Shown here: in pieces, positions 10,556-22,600 of the stretch | Position numbering within the stretch: the first letter of the stretch is position 1 | Layout: each line of letters starts with the position of its first letter | Origin: Sphaerolaimus hirsutus | Lineage: Eukaryota; Nematoda; Chromadorea; Monhysterida; Sphaerolaimidae | Direction: 5' to 3' | Length of the DNA stretch: 64,000 bases | NCBI GenBank assembly: GCA_964036195.1 | Contig: OZ038459.1 | Coordinates: 15,187,206 to 15,251,205 of the forward strand | Notes under the pieces: model-generated | What the model saw: only the letters and a program-made list of their open reading frames with translations | What the model was told of the DNA's origin: nothing | Database searches by the model: none | Translations under genes and position numbers: made by a program

Positions 10556-13500
10556 ATGTTCTCCCTGAACCACCTCGTGGTGCTGTTCATCACGCCCTAC
10601 ACCATCTACGGCCAAGAGACCGAATGCGGCGTTCCAAGTCCAAAATTCCCCCCGTCAATTGAAATTGAAGATGGAAAAGTTTTCGGCGTAGCCGAAGGTA
10701 TAGTGGGTGGGGACGAGGCGGTGCCGCATTCCTGGCCGTGGCAGGTAGGTATATTTAATGTTCATTTGGAATGGATTTGGGGGGGGGGGGGTACGAAAAA
10801 CGTGTCCTGTCAAGTGACGGAAAGGCGCCAGGACCTTGGCGCCAGAGCAAAATGGCACCCAGCGCCAACAGCTTTTTGGTTAGACGCTAACGCCATGCGC
10901 CAGCGCCAGGCGTTCGGTTCCTGCAATGCAAAAATAGCGCCAAGCGCCGTGGCGCTTTTTTCGTTGGCGCTAAGGCCATGGCGCTTTTCCATCTCTAGTC
11001 GTGTCGATCAAATGTCGCAGCTGACCATTAGTACTGTACTAGCGCATGCATATGCGTGTATTACCATTGTATCTACTTATAATAATCGGACGAAAAAAGC
11101 TTGGAATCCAACCGCACAGGTGTACCTGTTCCTGCCGAAGGCTGGCACGCCGCTGCTGGGCGAGAGCTGCGGCGGGGCGCTGCTGAACAACCAGTGGGTG
11201 CTCACCGCCGCCCACTGCCTCATCGACCAGAAGACCGGGTGCGTGTCGTCCGGGCACCAATTCAGCAAAGAGCCAAGTGAAAAGTGAAGTGAAATTTTGA
11301 AATGAAGTTTTTTAAATAGGATAACATTTTCAATTCCAAAGTTCCAACGCGAGCAAAAAATCGGCACGTTTTCCACTAAATTATCGTACCGTCATCAGAA
11401 ACAATGCTTTTTAAGTCGGGTCAGGATTCATCCTAGGTATACGTTTTTATTTTTTCACTGCTTTTCACTTCATTTTTCACTTAGCTCTTCACATACACAT
11501 ACATTTCCTTCCACGTTTTACCTCGCTTTTCACGTCACTTTTTGCGGAATTGGTCCCAGGGCTGTAAATATCATTCATTAAAATGCCCCACAATGGCTGC
11601 ATGGCCAAAATGTGCCACAAACAATGGCACCGTGCCTCATCAAACAGTGACGCTGCCGCTTTTCTGTCGCCTGTAAAATGAGATCTTTGTGAGGCGCGGC
11701 GAACACAGCAAAACACCAGGGAGAGGGTGTTGGTAAATCCACTCGCAAACGAAGGCGCCTTTCACACTGTGAAACTGTGACGACAAAAAATGCGATTTTT
11801 CAGCCATTGTTGTGCGATACATATTAAATATTTTTCATGTGTGAAGCCTCAATCGATCATAACTTGATCAGCCCCACTGCCTAAGACAAACATCAAATTA
11901 TATACATTGTGTGTTCATGCACACTAGATCACATTTTTTTTGTTGTCGCTGTATTTGTTCCAGGGGCGTTGTCGGCGGCCTCGTTAAAGGGGCTGGCGAC
12001 AACAAATCAGCGACTACCTCCGACAACAAGAAAAAAGTGTGATCTAGTGTGCATGAACACGCAATATACCGTATATCCTTGAATAAGACCCCCCCCCTCG
12101 AATAATACCCCCCCTTGAATAACACCCCCCTGTTGGCCAGGTGAGGAAAAAATAACGCCCCCCCCCTTGAATAACTCCCCCCTCCAAAACCTCTGACGAA
12201 ATAATAACGCCCCTGGGGTCTTATTCAAGGATATACGGTATATAATTTTATGTTTGTCTCAGGCAGTGGGGCTGATCAAGTCATGATCGATTGAGGCTTC
12301 ACACATGAAAAATATATCATATGTATCGCACAACAATGGTCGAAAAATCGCATTTTTTGTCATCACAGTTTCAGTGTGAACGCTGTCGAGTGTCAGCAAA
12401 ACAATTGATGAAATCCTCAAAAATTCCCATCAATTTAAAAATTACAATTTGATTGTTTGCCTCGATTTGCGCGCTGAGCTTACGCACAGACAAGGCGCCA
12501 AAAGCGCCATAAACGGACACATCGATGAATTTTTTAAGATACCTGGTTACGTAATGCGGGCGCAGCCGCGCAAAAAAACATAAACGTAATACTCTCCACC
12601 CACAAACTCAGAGTCTACAAAAGCCCCGATATGAGTTTAATCCGTGTGATTTTGGGCCAGCACGTAAAATGGGAAACAACCGCCACCAAGGCAGATGTTG
12701 CACTGACCTTCATACATCCGAGGTATCCGAAACACGAATATGTGGGCTATGATATTGCATTGATTAAACTGACCAAACCGGTAGAGTTTAGGTGAGTTGG
12801 TCCACTCTGGTGCCAGTCCTAGACCCTGTAAAATGACCTGCAAAGTGAAAAAGACGCGGTAAAACGTAATGTGTCATGTAAAAGACCCTGTAAAGTGTCA
12901 TATGTTTCCAAATCTGATGTTTTTCTAACCAAATCTTATGGCCAAAAATAAGATTTTGATACAAAACAGAAAGATTTGGATACGATACAATCAGATATGG
13001 ATACACATGACCAGCGTTGGTTTTAGTAAAAATTTTTTAACTAAAAGTGTAGGAAAAATGTATAAAAATTGTGGGATTTCGCCAATCCTGCACATGACAC
13101 TTAATAGTGCGATTTACATGACATTTGACACTTGGGTTTTTTACACTGTACAGGATCTTTTACATTGTCTGGGACTACCCCCTGGTTGTGAATATTTTTT
13201 AGAATTTAAATTTGATGAATGCGCAGCGACACAATCAAGCCGATATGCATGGCAAACGGCACGGTAGATACATTTCACAAAGATACGGGACATGCCGTGA
13301 TTACAGGTCAAATACCTATGTGGCTAGTGTTCACGTACCGTATATCCTTCACCCCATATGGGAGTTATTTTTTTGTCAGAAGTTTTTAAGCGTCGAGTTT
13401 AATCAAGGGACTACGTATATAGTGAACGTCAGTAGCAAAAAAACACACAAAAGTCACATTTACACACTTGTGATTTCTTTACCACCAGGGTTGGCAAAAT

Positions 13501-16500
13501 CTCAGAAAAAAATAAAAATAAAATTAAAATAAAATGGAAAATTAGAGAATAAAATAAAATAAAATGGAAAATTAATAAAATAAAAATACAATTTTACAAA
13601 AACTCGAGTGTCTGTTTAATTCTATAGAAAGTTTTCTATCATGTTGCTTAAGTTCCTAGCTGCCAATTTGCAGAACTAGTGCCTTGTTGTATCTTTCATT
13701 GTTGTGATTGAAACAAATGTTGCTCAAAATTGCAAATTTTCACATTTTTTAAAATATTTTCACCTTAAAGATCACTAATTTATGTGATTTGTTTCCCATT
13801 TTCTTTGTTCCATACCTTGAAAAAGCCTATATATTGAACCCCGCAAGCCCTCCCCCCACCCAAAAAAAACAACCAAATTTTAGGTATCTTCCCTTGGGAG
13901 GAGCAATTAGATGCATATATCCAGGACCTCCTGAGGGTCAAAATGCCTACCTCATAACACGTGTCAAAAGTTTACATAAAATTTTTTTTGTATTCATCTG
14001 CATGCTTCTAGCATGGACATTGTTTTATGTCCTTGCATCCAAGATTTCTGATTTTTTGTAAAATTTTTGTAAAATATTTGTAAAATTTTTGTAAAATGGT
14101 TTCACTTTATTTTATTAATGACATTTCAGAATAAAATAAAATAAACTGAAACATGAATAAAATTAAAATAAAATACAATTTTAATAAAAATAAAATACAA
14201 TTTTAATAAAAAGAATTTTACTAAAACCAACCATGTTTACCACCACCCATCCATAGCTGGATTCGAGGGTGGCATTTTAGGGGTGGGGGGTCTCCAAAGT
14301 TTCGTGTTGTCCCATTCTGTGGTACGTCAGCCGATTTTAATGTCCTTCGAGTATGTCGGGGTTTGGGGTCGGGGCTACGGCCAAATTTTTTTGCTTCCTC
14401 GAATAATCCCCCAGTCCCGAGATAAGGGGGGTCTATAAAAAGGTAGTCATTTTACATTGCCGATCATGTCGATCGACTCTGAAGATCAATAACTCAGCCA
14501 ATTCGGGGCCGATTGGAACCGTTCAACACTTAATATAATCGGCATAAGCTGTAGACTCCATTTTCGTCGCATTAGTGATGTCTAAATTCCTTATGCCGAT
14601 TTGACCCGGGTTTTAAACGCAAGAAATAAATTTTTCGGAACATGCTATACTATATATTAGACCACGAGAAGTCGTATACAAAAAGAATGAGTTCAATATC
14701 TCTTTCCAATCAAAAGTTATAGCACTTCAAACTTTTCCCTCCCATCCACATAAATCACTGCATGAAGAACGATGTACGCGAATTCAAAAGTCCATATCTC
14801 AACCATTTCTTAGCCGATTTTCGTCAATTAACACTTAAAATGATCAGAATAACCTAAAGATCGTATTCTTATTGTCAATTTTTCAATATATCTGATCAGA
14901 TTTCCCATACAATAAAATAATGTGCATTCTTGTGTTTAATTATCATGATGAAATTATGTATAGAAAAATTGACAATGAAAATGAAATCTTCTGATCATTT
15001 TAAGTGTTCATTGACGAAAATCAGCTAAGAAATAGTCGAGATATGTACTTTTGAATTTGCGTGCATCGTTCTTCATGCGGTGATTTATGTGGATGGGAAG
15101 GAAAAGTTTGAAGTGCTATAACTATTGATTGGAAAGAGATATTGAACTCATTCTTTTGGTATACGACTTCTCATGGTCTAAACTATACGATAGCATGTTC
15201 AGAAAAAATTATTGTCGCGTTTGAAACCCGGGTCAAATAGGCACAAGGAATTTAGACACCACTAATGCGACTTCAAAAATGTAATCGACAGCTTATGTCA
15301 ATCATTTTAAGTGTTGAACGGTCCAAATCGTCCCAGAAATGGCAGAGTTATTGATCTAGAAAGTCGATTGACAAGATCGACCATGTAATATAGACCATAT
15401 AGGTATACCACCTTTTTATAGACCACCCTTATCTCGGGACTGGGGGATTGTTCGAGGTAACAAAAAAATTTGGTCGTAGCCCCAACCCCAAATCCCAACA
15501 TACTCGAAAGGCATCAAAATCGGCCGACGTACACCAGAATGAGACAACACGAAACTTTGGAGACCCCCCCCCCCCACCCCTAAAATGCTACCCTCGATTC
15601 CAGCTATGCACCCATCTGTTGGGGAAGGGAATTTAGTCGATGGCGGGGGTATTTTTCCTCACGCAGCCAACAGAGAGAGTTTTTCAAAGGGGACTTATTC
15701 GAGGATGTCGAGGATATGGTATTTAAATAGTTGTCCGCAATAAGGGCCAAAAAATTTTTCTACGAATCTTCTAACACGGTGAATGAAGTTCATTGAAATG
15801 AGTCAAGCCTATTCCGCATGTCAACCCATCCCGCATGTAGACCCATTATAGACACATTATACCCACAGGGGTAAGAGAGGGGGGCGGGTGACCCAACCCC
15901 AAACCGACCAGCTATCTGTCTATCCCTGGCACAATTTTTTTTCAACTTTCCCCTGAACATCCCCCCCCCCCGAATTGCCTAGATATCTAGCTATCTGGAG
16001 CACTTTTGAGCAATTTTACCCTGATTTTCATCCAATCTCGCTAATTTTCAACTTCTTATAGATTTTCACCTTCAAAATCATTAAGTCATGTGTTTTATTG
16101 TGCCTACACACACTAGTTTTCACCGTGACTTCGTGTGAAAATTGAAATTTTTTCAAATACAAATTAATGAACACTGTTGAATGTTTTAACTTAATTTAAA
16201 TTTGGATTCAAACTAATGAAAGTTAAACTTTAAAAATTGGTTAACTAAAACACATATACCTAGCATACAATAAGAGTAGGCTGGATGTCGCCATGTTGCC
16301 ATTTCAGTTTTCACATCGGTCACGGTGAAAACTAGTGTGTGCAGGGCCAATGCCTATATTCAGCATGCCGGGTATAAATGTGTTCCGGGTCAACATGCGG
16401 GATGGGTTTACATGCGGAATAGTGCAGTGCCGATTGAAATACAGGCTGGGGCAGGGTGACGGAAGGCGGCGTGACCAGCAAACCCCTCAAACAGGCGGTG

Positions 16501-17003
16501 ACCACGTTCAATTGGAAGGAATGCAAGAAAGTGTATGGCACCAATGTGAATGAAAATGAAATTTGCGCCTATCAACAAGGATTGGACACTTGCCAGGTAT
16601 GATTAAAAAATGTAGTTTTGAACAAGTCTTGAGTAACTTCTGAATGTAATCAATTTGAGAGATGAAAACCCCATTTTAGGAACTCACGCATTTAATCATA
16701 GTTGTGAAAATGTATTTACATTTATTAAAACTCGAGTATGTACCAAGTATATGTGCATATCTTCCCTCTGAAAAAGTATCTGTACTTGCTTTTACATACA
16801 CTTTCTGAAAGTACAACTTAACTAAAACACACCACCCCAATTTTCAGGGGGACAGTGGAGGCCCCCTGGTAGTATACGAAGACGACCGCTGGGTACTGGC
16901 CGGAATCGTGTCCTGGGGCAAGGGCTGCGGCAGAGTTGGCAAGCCAGGGGTCTATGGCAATATTTCCTTCTTGAGGGAGTGGATCGAAGAACATATGCAT
17001 TGA
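10556..17003 (+). CDS. Secreted trypsin-like serine protease (S1 family)
   Basis: Exons 10556-10744, 11120-11238, 12612-12791, 13227-13306, 16445-16596 and 16848-17003 join in phase to give 291 aa. A hydrophobic signal peptide occupies about residues 1-19, followed by a propeptide with CGVP (Cys24, probably paired with Cys170 as in chymotrypsinogen) and IVGG at 49-52. The catalytic triad is His95 (TAAHC), Asp150 (DIALI) and Ser243 (GDSGGP). Asp237, six residues before the serine, is the S1-pocket aspartate of trypsins, so cleavage after Arg/Lys is expected; SWGKGCG and KPGVYGN follow as usual. The residue before IVGG is Gly, not Arg/Lys, so zymogen activation must be unusual or the first exon junction differs. 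Introns are full of MITEs. It is probably a digestive or secreted processing enzyme; the substrate is unknown. Confidence 0.9.
10800..11020. repeat. GCGCCATGGCGC-word repeat in protease intron 1
   Basis: It consists of iterated GGCGCC, GCGCCA and TGGCGCTTTT words in both orientations. It is the same family as the elements at 43501-43794, 49997-50265, 55770-55990, 56859-57092 and 61066-61389. Clear ends were not resolved here. Confidence 0.55.
12069..12238. repeat. TA-flanked poly-C/G MITE in protease intron 2
   Basis: Inverted ends CCGTATATCCTTGAATAAGA and TCTTATTCAAGGATATACGG flanked by TA, with C tracts inside. It sits within a larger inverted structure: AACTTGATCAGCCCCACTGCC at 11861-11881 reappears reverse-complemented at about 12263-12282, so the element is nested in an older foldback. 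Confidence 0.7.
12811..13188. repeat. CCWGG-target MITE in protease intron 3
   Basis: The left end CTGGTGCCAGTCCTAGACCC and the right end GTCTGGGACTACCCCCTGG are inverted repeats flanked by C(C)TGG. The interior carries TGTAAAATG and GTCATGTAAAAG words. It fills most of the intron, whose donor GTGAGT at 12792 lies just outside it. Confidence 0.65.
14253..15608. repeat. Long foldback element, about 1.36 kb
   Basis: CATAGCTGGATTCGAGGGT at the left end is reverse-complemented as ACCCTCGATTCCAGCTATG at the right end, and the arms match over more than 600 bp around a centre near 14930. Both arms include CCCCCAGTCCCGAGATAAGG and TATAAAAAGGT-like words. A related foldback lies at about 37490-38560. 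It occupies the middle of protease intron 4 (13307-16444). Confidence 0.75.
16099..16350. repeat. MITE with CTAGTTTTCACCGTGA ends
   Basis: The ends TGCCTACACACACTAGTTTTC and GAAAACTAGTGTGTGCAGGGC are inverted repeats about 250 bp apart. A second, very similar copy lies at 36019-36262. It ends about 95 bp before protease exon 5. Confidence 0.65.
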
Positions 17004-17243
17004 GAATGGTGCATGTTGAGGTTGATTGACTTGTTATTACTTGTTACTTGTTACATGTATTTACTTGTTATACAAGTTGATACATGCTTTGAGGTAAACC
17101 AACACTCAAGATTGCAGTTATGACTGTTGTAGTGATCTTTTGCGTGTCCACAGCTCGAATATTGACATCAGAACATTTCCTTCCATATTTTACCTATTCT
17201 TCCTAATAGTCACCAAACATGCGATTATTATGTTTCTGCCAAA

Positions 17244-17249
17244 AATAAA
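17244..17249 (+). terminator. Possible polyadenylation signal of the protease gene
   Basis: AATAAA lies about 240 nt after the protease stop codon, the first canonical hexamer downstream on this strand. Assignment is by position only. Confidence 0.3.
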
Positions 17250-17629
17250 CAGACAATAAGCAATGAGGTACATGAATTAGTGATTTTGTAGGTGAAAATC
17301 GCTATGAAAATGGGGGATTTTGATCAAAAATCGGGGGAACTTTCTTATGCAATTTTTATAATATACATGTTAAAACAGAAAAAATTAATAAGACATGGAT
17401 TGCAGTTTACACACAAGAATGGACGAGAGTCAAAGCAAACATCAAACCAGTTGCCTGCCATTGCGTCCAGTCAGTGAATTTCCATTGATTTTCTCCTTTT
17501 CACAAAAGTAAGTGCGAAAGTGTTGAATATTGCGAATCCTGACCGAAGGTCGGAGAAAATCCTGCTAGTGTGGCATATTTAGACCGTTTTTGATGTTTCA
17601 ATTCATTCACATTGGTTTGGAATGACATA

Positions 17630-18039
17630 CCGTATTTCCTCGAAATACCCCCCCCCCCCCTCAAAATGGACACTATGAACTTATAAACCCCCCCCCCCCC
17701 TCGAAATACCCCCCCCCCAAATTTAGTGTATAGAGAACGTAAATGACAAAGGCTGAGGTTTGTCATCTGGGTAATGCAAAACACACGTTAAAAACGATGA
17801 CTCTGTTATGTGAGAACAGTGATTATACATCTACACACTTATACAAGTCTTTAGAGTCTTATAAATGGCGATTTTTGTTGCATTTTCGACGTCTGCGTAC
17901 GTTTCAGACGACAATTTAGTACTTGGTTTTCAAAAAATTTCTGGCAAAATAATAACCCCCCCCCCTCGAAATACCCCCCCCCCTCAAAATTCTCACTCTG
18001 AAAAAATAAACCCCCCGGGGGTATTTCGAGGAAATACGG
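17630..18039. repeat. TA-flanked poly-C/G MITE
   Basis: Perfect inverted ends CCGTATTTCCTCGAAATA and TATTTCGAGGAAATACGG, flanked by TA. The interior includes CGTCTGCGTACGTTTCAGACG and is very similar to the copy at 49075-49484, which is in the opposite orientation. Confidence 0.75.
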
Positions 18040-18411
18040 TAGATGAACTTCTTACAACATTAAACTATGAAACGCAACACACACTAAAACACATCAATAA
18101 AAATGACTATGGAAACGGTAGACACAACGCAGCGATATGCTGGCCATCAAAAATCCGACCATGGGTATCAGTTTTTATCAAAATTTGTTAGAGTGGAATA
18201 AGGTGTTCTGCGCACCCCGACCCTCCAACAAACATCAAACGGAAATTTGACAAGAAAACGCATCCTCGGTGAGCTCATGATCAGTACCAGGGCAGCACAG
18301 GGGTATAAACGGGAAATAAAATTTAAATTCAACTATTTTTACCATAAAAATCGATATCTTCAATAAGGTAGCCAAAAAAGTCGAGTTTCGACTAACTCTA
18401 TGAAGACTCCC

Positions 18412-18786
18412 CATCCGCTGGCGCCCCACCGAAATCCACGACACGTTCCTGGTCGAGTTGACGGAAGAATGGTTGTCAGATGGAAAACTGCTTAAGTATC
18501 CAAAATGCAGCCCTCTACAATAATTGGTGCACACCGGGAAAAAATGAACTACCTCTCTCGACACAATGCGAATATAGGGCAGCAAAAACGATGTGTGCAA
18601 TTGACGGTAGATAGTCGTCGCCGAAAAACTTTCTTTTCACGTGAACTGCTCCAGTCCGGAACTGAAAACAGTTCAATTCACGACAAAACTGTCAGTGTTA
18701 TTCAGGATATGGCACGATACGCAATTTACAAAAATTGCATACATACTTGGAGGCAGGTTTTACCATACCTGATGAATCAAGAGTAG
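18412..18786 (+). other. Coding-like segment, unidentified
   Basis: Two open segments look protein-like but match nothing I know. At 18412-18497 one frame reads PIRWRPTEIHDTFLVELTEE and continues to KLLKYPKC. From 18505 to 18786 a different frame gives 93 codons ending QVLPYLMNQE. They are offset by one frame with no splice site between them, so this may be a decayed gene, a pseudogene fragment or chance. It lies between the protease gene and the end of PCCB. Confidence 0.15.
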
Positions 18787-19602
18787 AAGAAATTTCGAAA
18801 CAGCTTTTATTAGATACCGTACGTGCTGTACTTATTTTATGTAATAAAAAGTGCCCTCGTTATTACTTTCTTTTATATTCATTTAGGTAAATAGATAATA
18901 TATGTAAATAAATAAATCCGGTACCTAAATACATCACCACAATCAACAATGAAAATTTCGCCAGCCAGCAAATAGCCAGGAGCCAGTCCCGAACCCTGCA
19001 AAACGTCGCGCAAGTACAAGTAACATTTTGACGTATTTACAATTCAATTTCGCGGTACATTTGTAGGGTGCGAAACAGGCATTTGATATTTTACCTGAAA
19101 TGCGAGCCTCAATGATATTTTTCATTGGAAATGTAATTTTTCCTCCTACATTGGGTGCAGCACATTGAACATCATACACACGTTACGTGACAACTTCTGC
19201 ATAAATATTATGTGTGAAATATGAACGAACTTGGCTGCACTTGTATGTACTTTTGACTAGCTATTATACTGACACGCTGCCCCGTGTTTTGCCAGTAGAT
19301 CCCTACCACGATATGATGTTTGGAACCATATTTAAATCCAAATTATACGACAAATTAACCGACAAACAAATGATTTACAAAAAGTAGCTGGATACAGTCA
19401 ATCGAAACAGATTGAAATTATCCATTTTTAATTGCAAGAGGCACTAAAATATCTTGAATAGAAATTAACCTAACAGCAAACCTAGACCCAAAAGTTTACC
19501 GCGCAAGTCCCCAAGTAAATTTAAGTCAAAAACGACATCACAAAAAGTCACTCACATCACACATCCGCAGAAAGAAACCTTGTCACCTACTTTTTCACAT
19601 TT

Positions 19603-22600
19603 TCACAGCGGTATATTTCCGTGTTTCTTCCAGGGGTTCTTTTTGACTTTGGTGGAAAGCATGTCCAAATCTTCGCAGACGCGTTTGCGGGTAGTTTCCG
19701 GCTCGATTATGTCGTCGACGAAACCTGTGTGAAGCGGGATAGTTGTCAACAAGGACGTATCCAGGGGAGAGCGGGGGGGGGGGCTGCAGCCCCCCCCCCT
19801 TCCCGGGGTGAGACCGAAAAAGTCCCGGAAACTGCAACTTTTTATGTATATTTTTCGATGTTTCTTAAAAATTTTGCGCGCAAGCGCGCAATTTCTTCCC
19901 CATACATTATATTTTCAGCGGATTGACCGCTGTAAACCAATATCCTTGGAAATGAACACATTTTTTGCGAATTTCGCCGTATATGTATCCATATTTACAT
20001 ACAAATAAAGTGGTTCCTGGCGCTGGCGCCAACGCCAATAGCGCCATGGCGTGGCGCCTTTGTATGGCGCTAGCGCCAAAACGCTTTTCCGTTCCTATAT
20101 AGGGAAAAAGTTGGGGGGGGGGGCTGAGCCCCCCCCCCCCGTTCGCCGGCCCCCGTAAACAAGCAGCCCCCCCCCCGCTCAAAAATCCTGGATACGTCCC
20201 TGGTTGTCAAGTGTGAAGTGGTGAAGTGGGGTGGTGGAGGTGACGTCACCTATTCAATAGCACTAATGATTCCGAAGAGTTCTGAGACCCGACCCGGCCC
20301 GATTTTATCATTACCTGATACCCGATTACTTTGTTACCCGAACCCAACATCCGGATCCTAAAACTCCAGCCAACACCGGACCTTAATATCTACATAATAC
20401 CTGCTACACCCATGGAACGGATACCCGATACGTGACCCGAAATTTTTGGACCAGAAGGCGAATAGGCACCCAAACCGGTCAATTTTGATATTGCAAACAC
20501 CAGCTCTACTGGGGGCAGTCCCGAGCCCTGTAAAGTCAAAGTGTCAAAGGTCATGCAAAATGTCAATAAAAACAAAAAAGAAACATTTTATTACTGAAAT
20601 TGGCATGACAATAGACACTTTGCTTTACACTTTGCATGACAAATGACAAAGTTGCAAATATGTCATTTGACAATTGACAAAACACTTTACAGAGCATGGG
20701 ACTGCCACCAGGCGCCTTCATCTCCATCTGGTGATGGAAAAAAGCCAGGAAGAACGGTGTCAGAAAATGGCGCCACGGCAGGCGTCCAAAGTAGGGATCC
20801 ACCAAGGGGGTGCACTGATACGCACATCTGCCCGTTACGCACATTTGCCCGTTTTTTGCACTTGACACTTTTTCAAGGTATTTTCAGATATGAGTCAAGT
20901 GAAAAACGTTGCAATGACATTAGTGAACTTTTTTCACTTCACTCATATCTGAAAATCTCTTGAAAATGTGTCAAGTGAAAAACAGTCAAAAGTGGCTATT
21001 TTTCACTGTTTTTTTTCAGTCTCCAAAATGGACTTGACTTTCTTGATTCTTTTTACCACAAAACATATCAGAGGAGTGGCCTTATCGTCTTGTTGTCCAA
21101 GTTTGATTGTATTTACTTATCGACTTCTGCCAATTTTTGCGTTCCTGGTTGGAGAGAACACTGGCACACGTAATGAGTGAATACAGGGTAATGAGTCAAT
21201 ACAGGGCCGGGGTATCTGGGTTGAGCTCGAAAAACGCAAAACGTTTCTAGATTTCGTTTGGAAAGACACGTGTAGGGGCGGACAAAACTTGTCGTTGTCA
21301 CCCTTCTATGGGCAAAAAAAACTTTGTCTTTAACCATTCAGAATATTTCGTCAAAATATTTCACACTTAATGACTGCACACTTTTCTTATCACAAGGTCG
21401 CAATGCCGATGTTATCAAAACACATTCGCCAAAGATTTGCACAAATCACGCACGAATCGATATGTACTCAAATACCTTGAAGATTGTGCAGTCGAATGCA
21501 TGTTGACCGGGTTCGCATCATACGCAAATGTACATATTTTCTCTTCTCATATAGATTTACAGTGGAACAGTATGTATGCACTTTCTCTGCGATTTTGTCA
21601 GTAGGAACGCACCTACTTGATTTGTGCATTTATTCACGTTCTATTAATAAGTATTGCCATCAGGGAGAAAGTCTAGACACTAGACACTTTTTCAGATAGC
21701 CCAAACTGATTGTAAGTATAATATCCCGATTCGGTGATTAATAAAATTCCAATGTGGTTCTAATTTGCAGAAAAATTTCAACCGACCATAACAAACTACC
21801 TACCGAAAATGAGGCAGCGATTAAAACACGGCGAGGGCAAAAAATCTGAGGATAAGTCCCCCGACAGCGGAAAAATTCCTAATTCCGAAAATGATTCAAA
21901 AAGTTCCGAGACGGAGTCACTGCCATACAGGTTTCCAAAATTTAAAAAAACTTGGGGGTTTTGGGGGGGGGGGGTTCGCGGGGGTTCAATATATAGGGTT
22001 TTCCGAGGTATAGAAGGAAGAAAAGGGGGGAAAATCGCTAAAAGTAGGTGAAAAATGGCTAAAAATAAGTATCTAAGCACATATATAGCCAAAATAGGCG
22101 ATAATGAACATGAACTAGCGATAACTAGCGATTTTGGAGGTGATAAACTAAAAAAAGGTATGAAAATTAGCGATTTTGAGCGAAAATTGGTTTTAAAAAA
22201 TACAAAAATCGCTCCAGATAGATAGATAGCTGGACGATTGGGGGGGGGGGGGGTTAGGGGATAGTAGCCAAAAATTTTGCCTCCGGGATAGATAGATAGC
22301 TGAGGGGGCCTCCGGGATAGATATATAGCTGGCGGATTGGGGGGGGGGGGGGTAACCCCCCCCCCCCTACAAAAACCCTGCATTGCACACAAATTTACCT
22401 ACACAGGTTCTGTAGATTCCTGGTCTACTGTATACTTATCGTCGCGCTAATCATCACAATTATCGATGGATTCGTTGAGGCTCCAATTGAAGCAAAATGG
22501 AGCTGGCAAGTTGCCAACTTTTACTTTTTCATTTGATACAAATTCAATGACAGTATTTACTTAAAAACACTGTAAATTAAACTACAGTACTATATTTTTG

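Noticed and set aside
21796-22392. 198-codon minus-strand proline-rich frame
   Set aside because: It is antisense to APMAP exon 1 and to the C/G-tract repeat that fills intron 1; composition is explained by the tracts.
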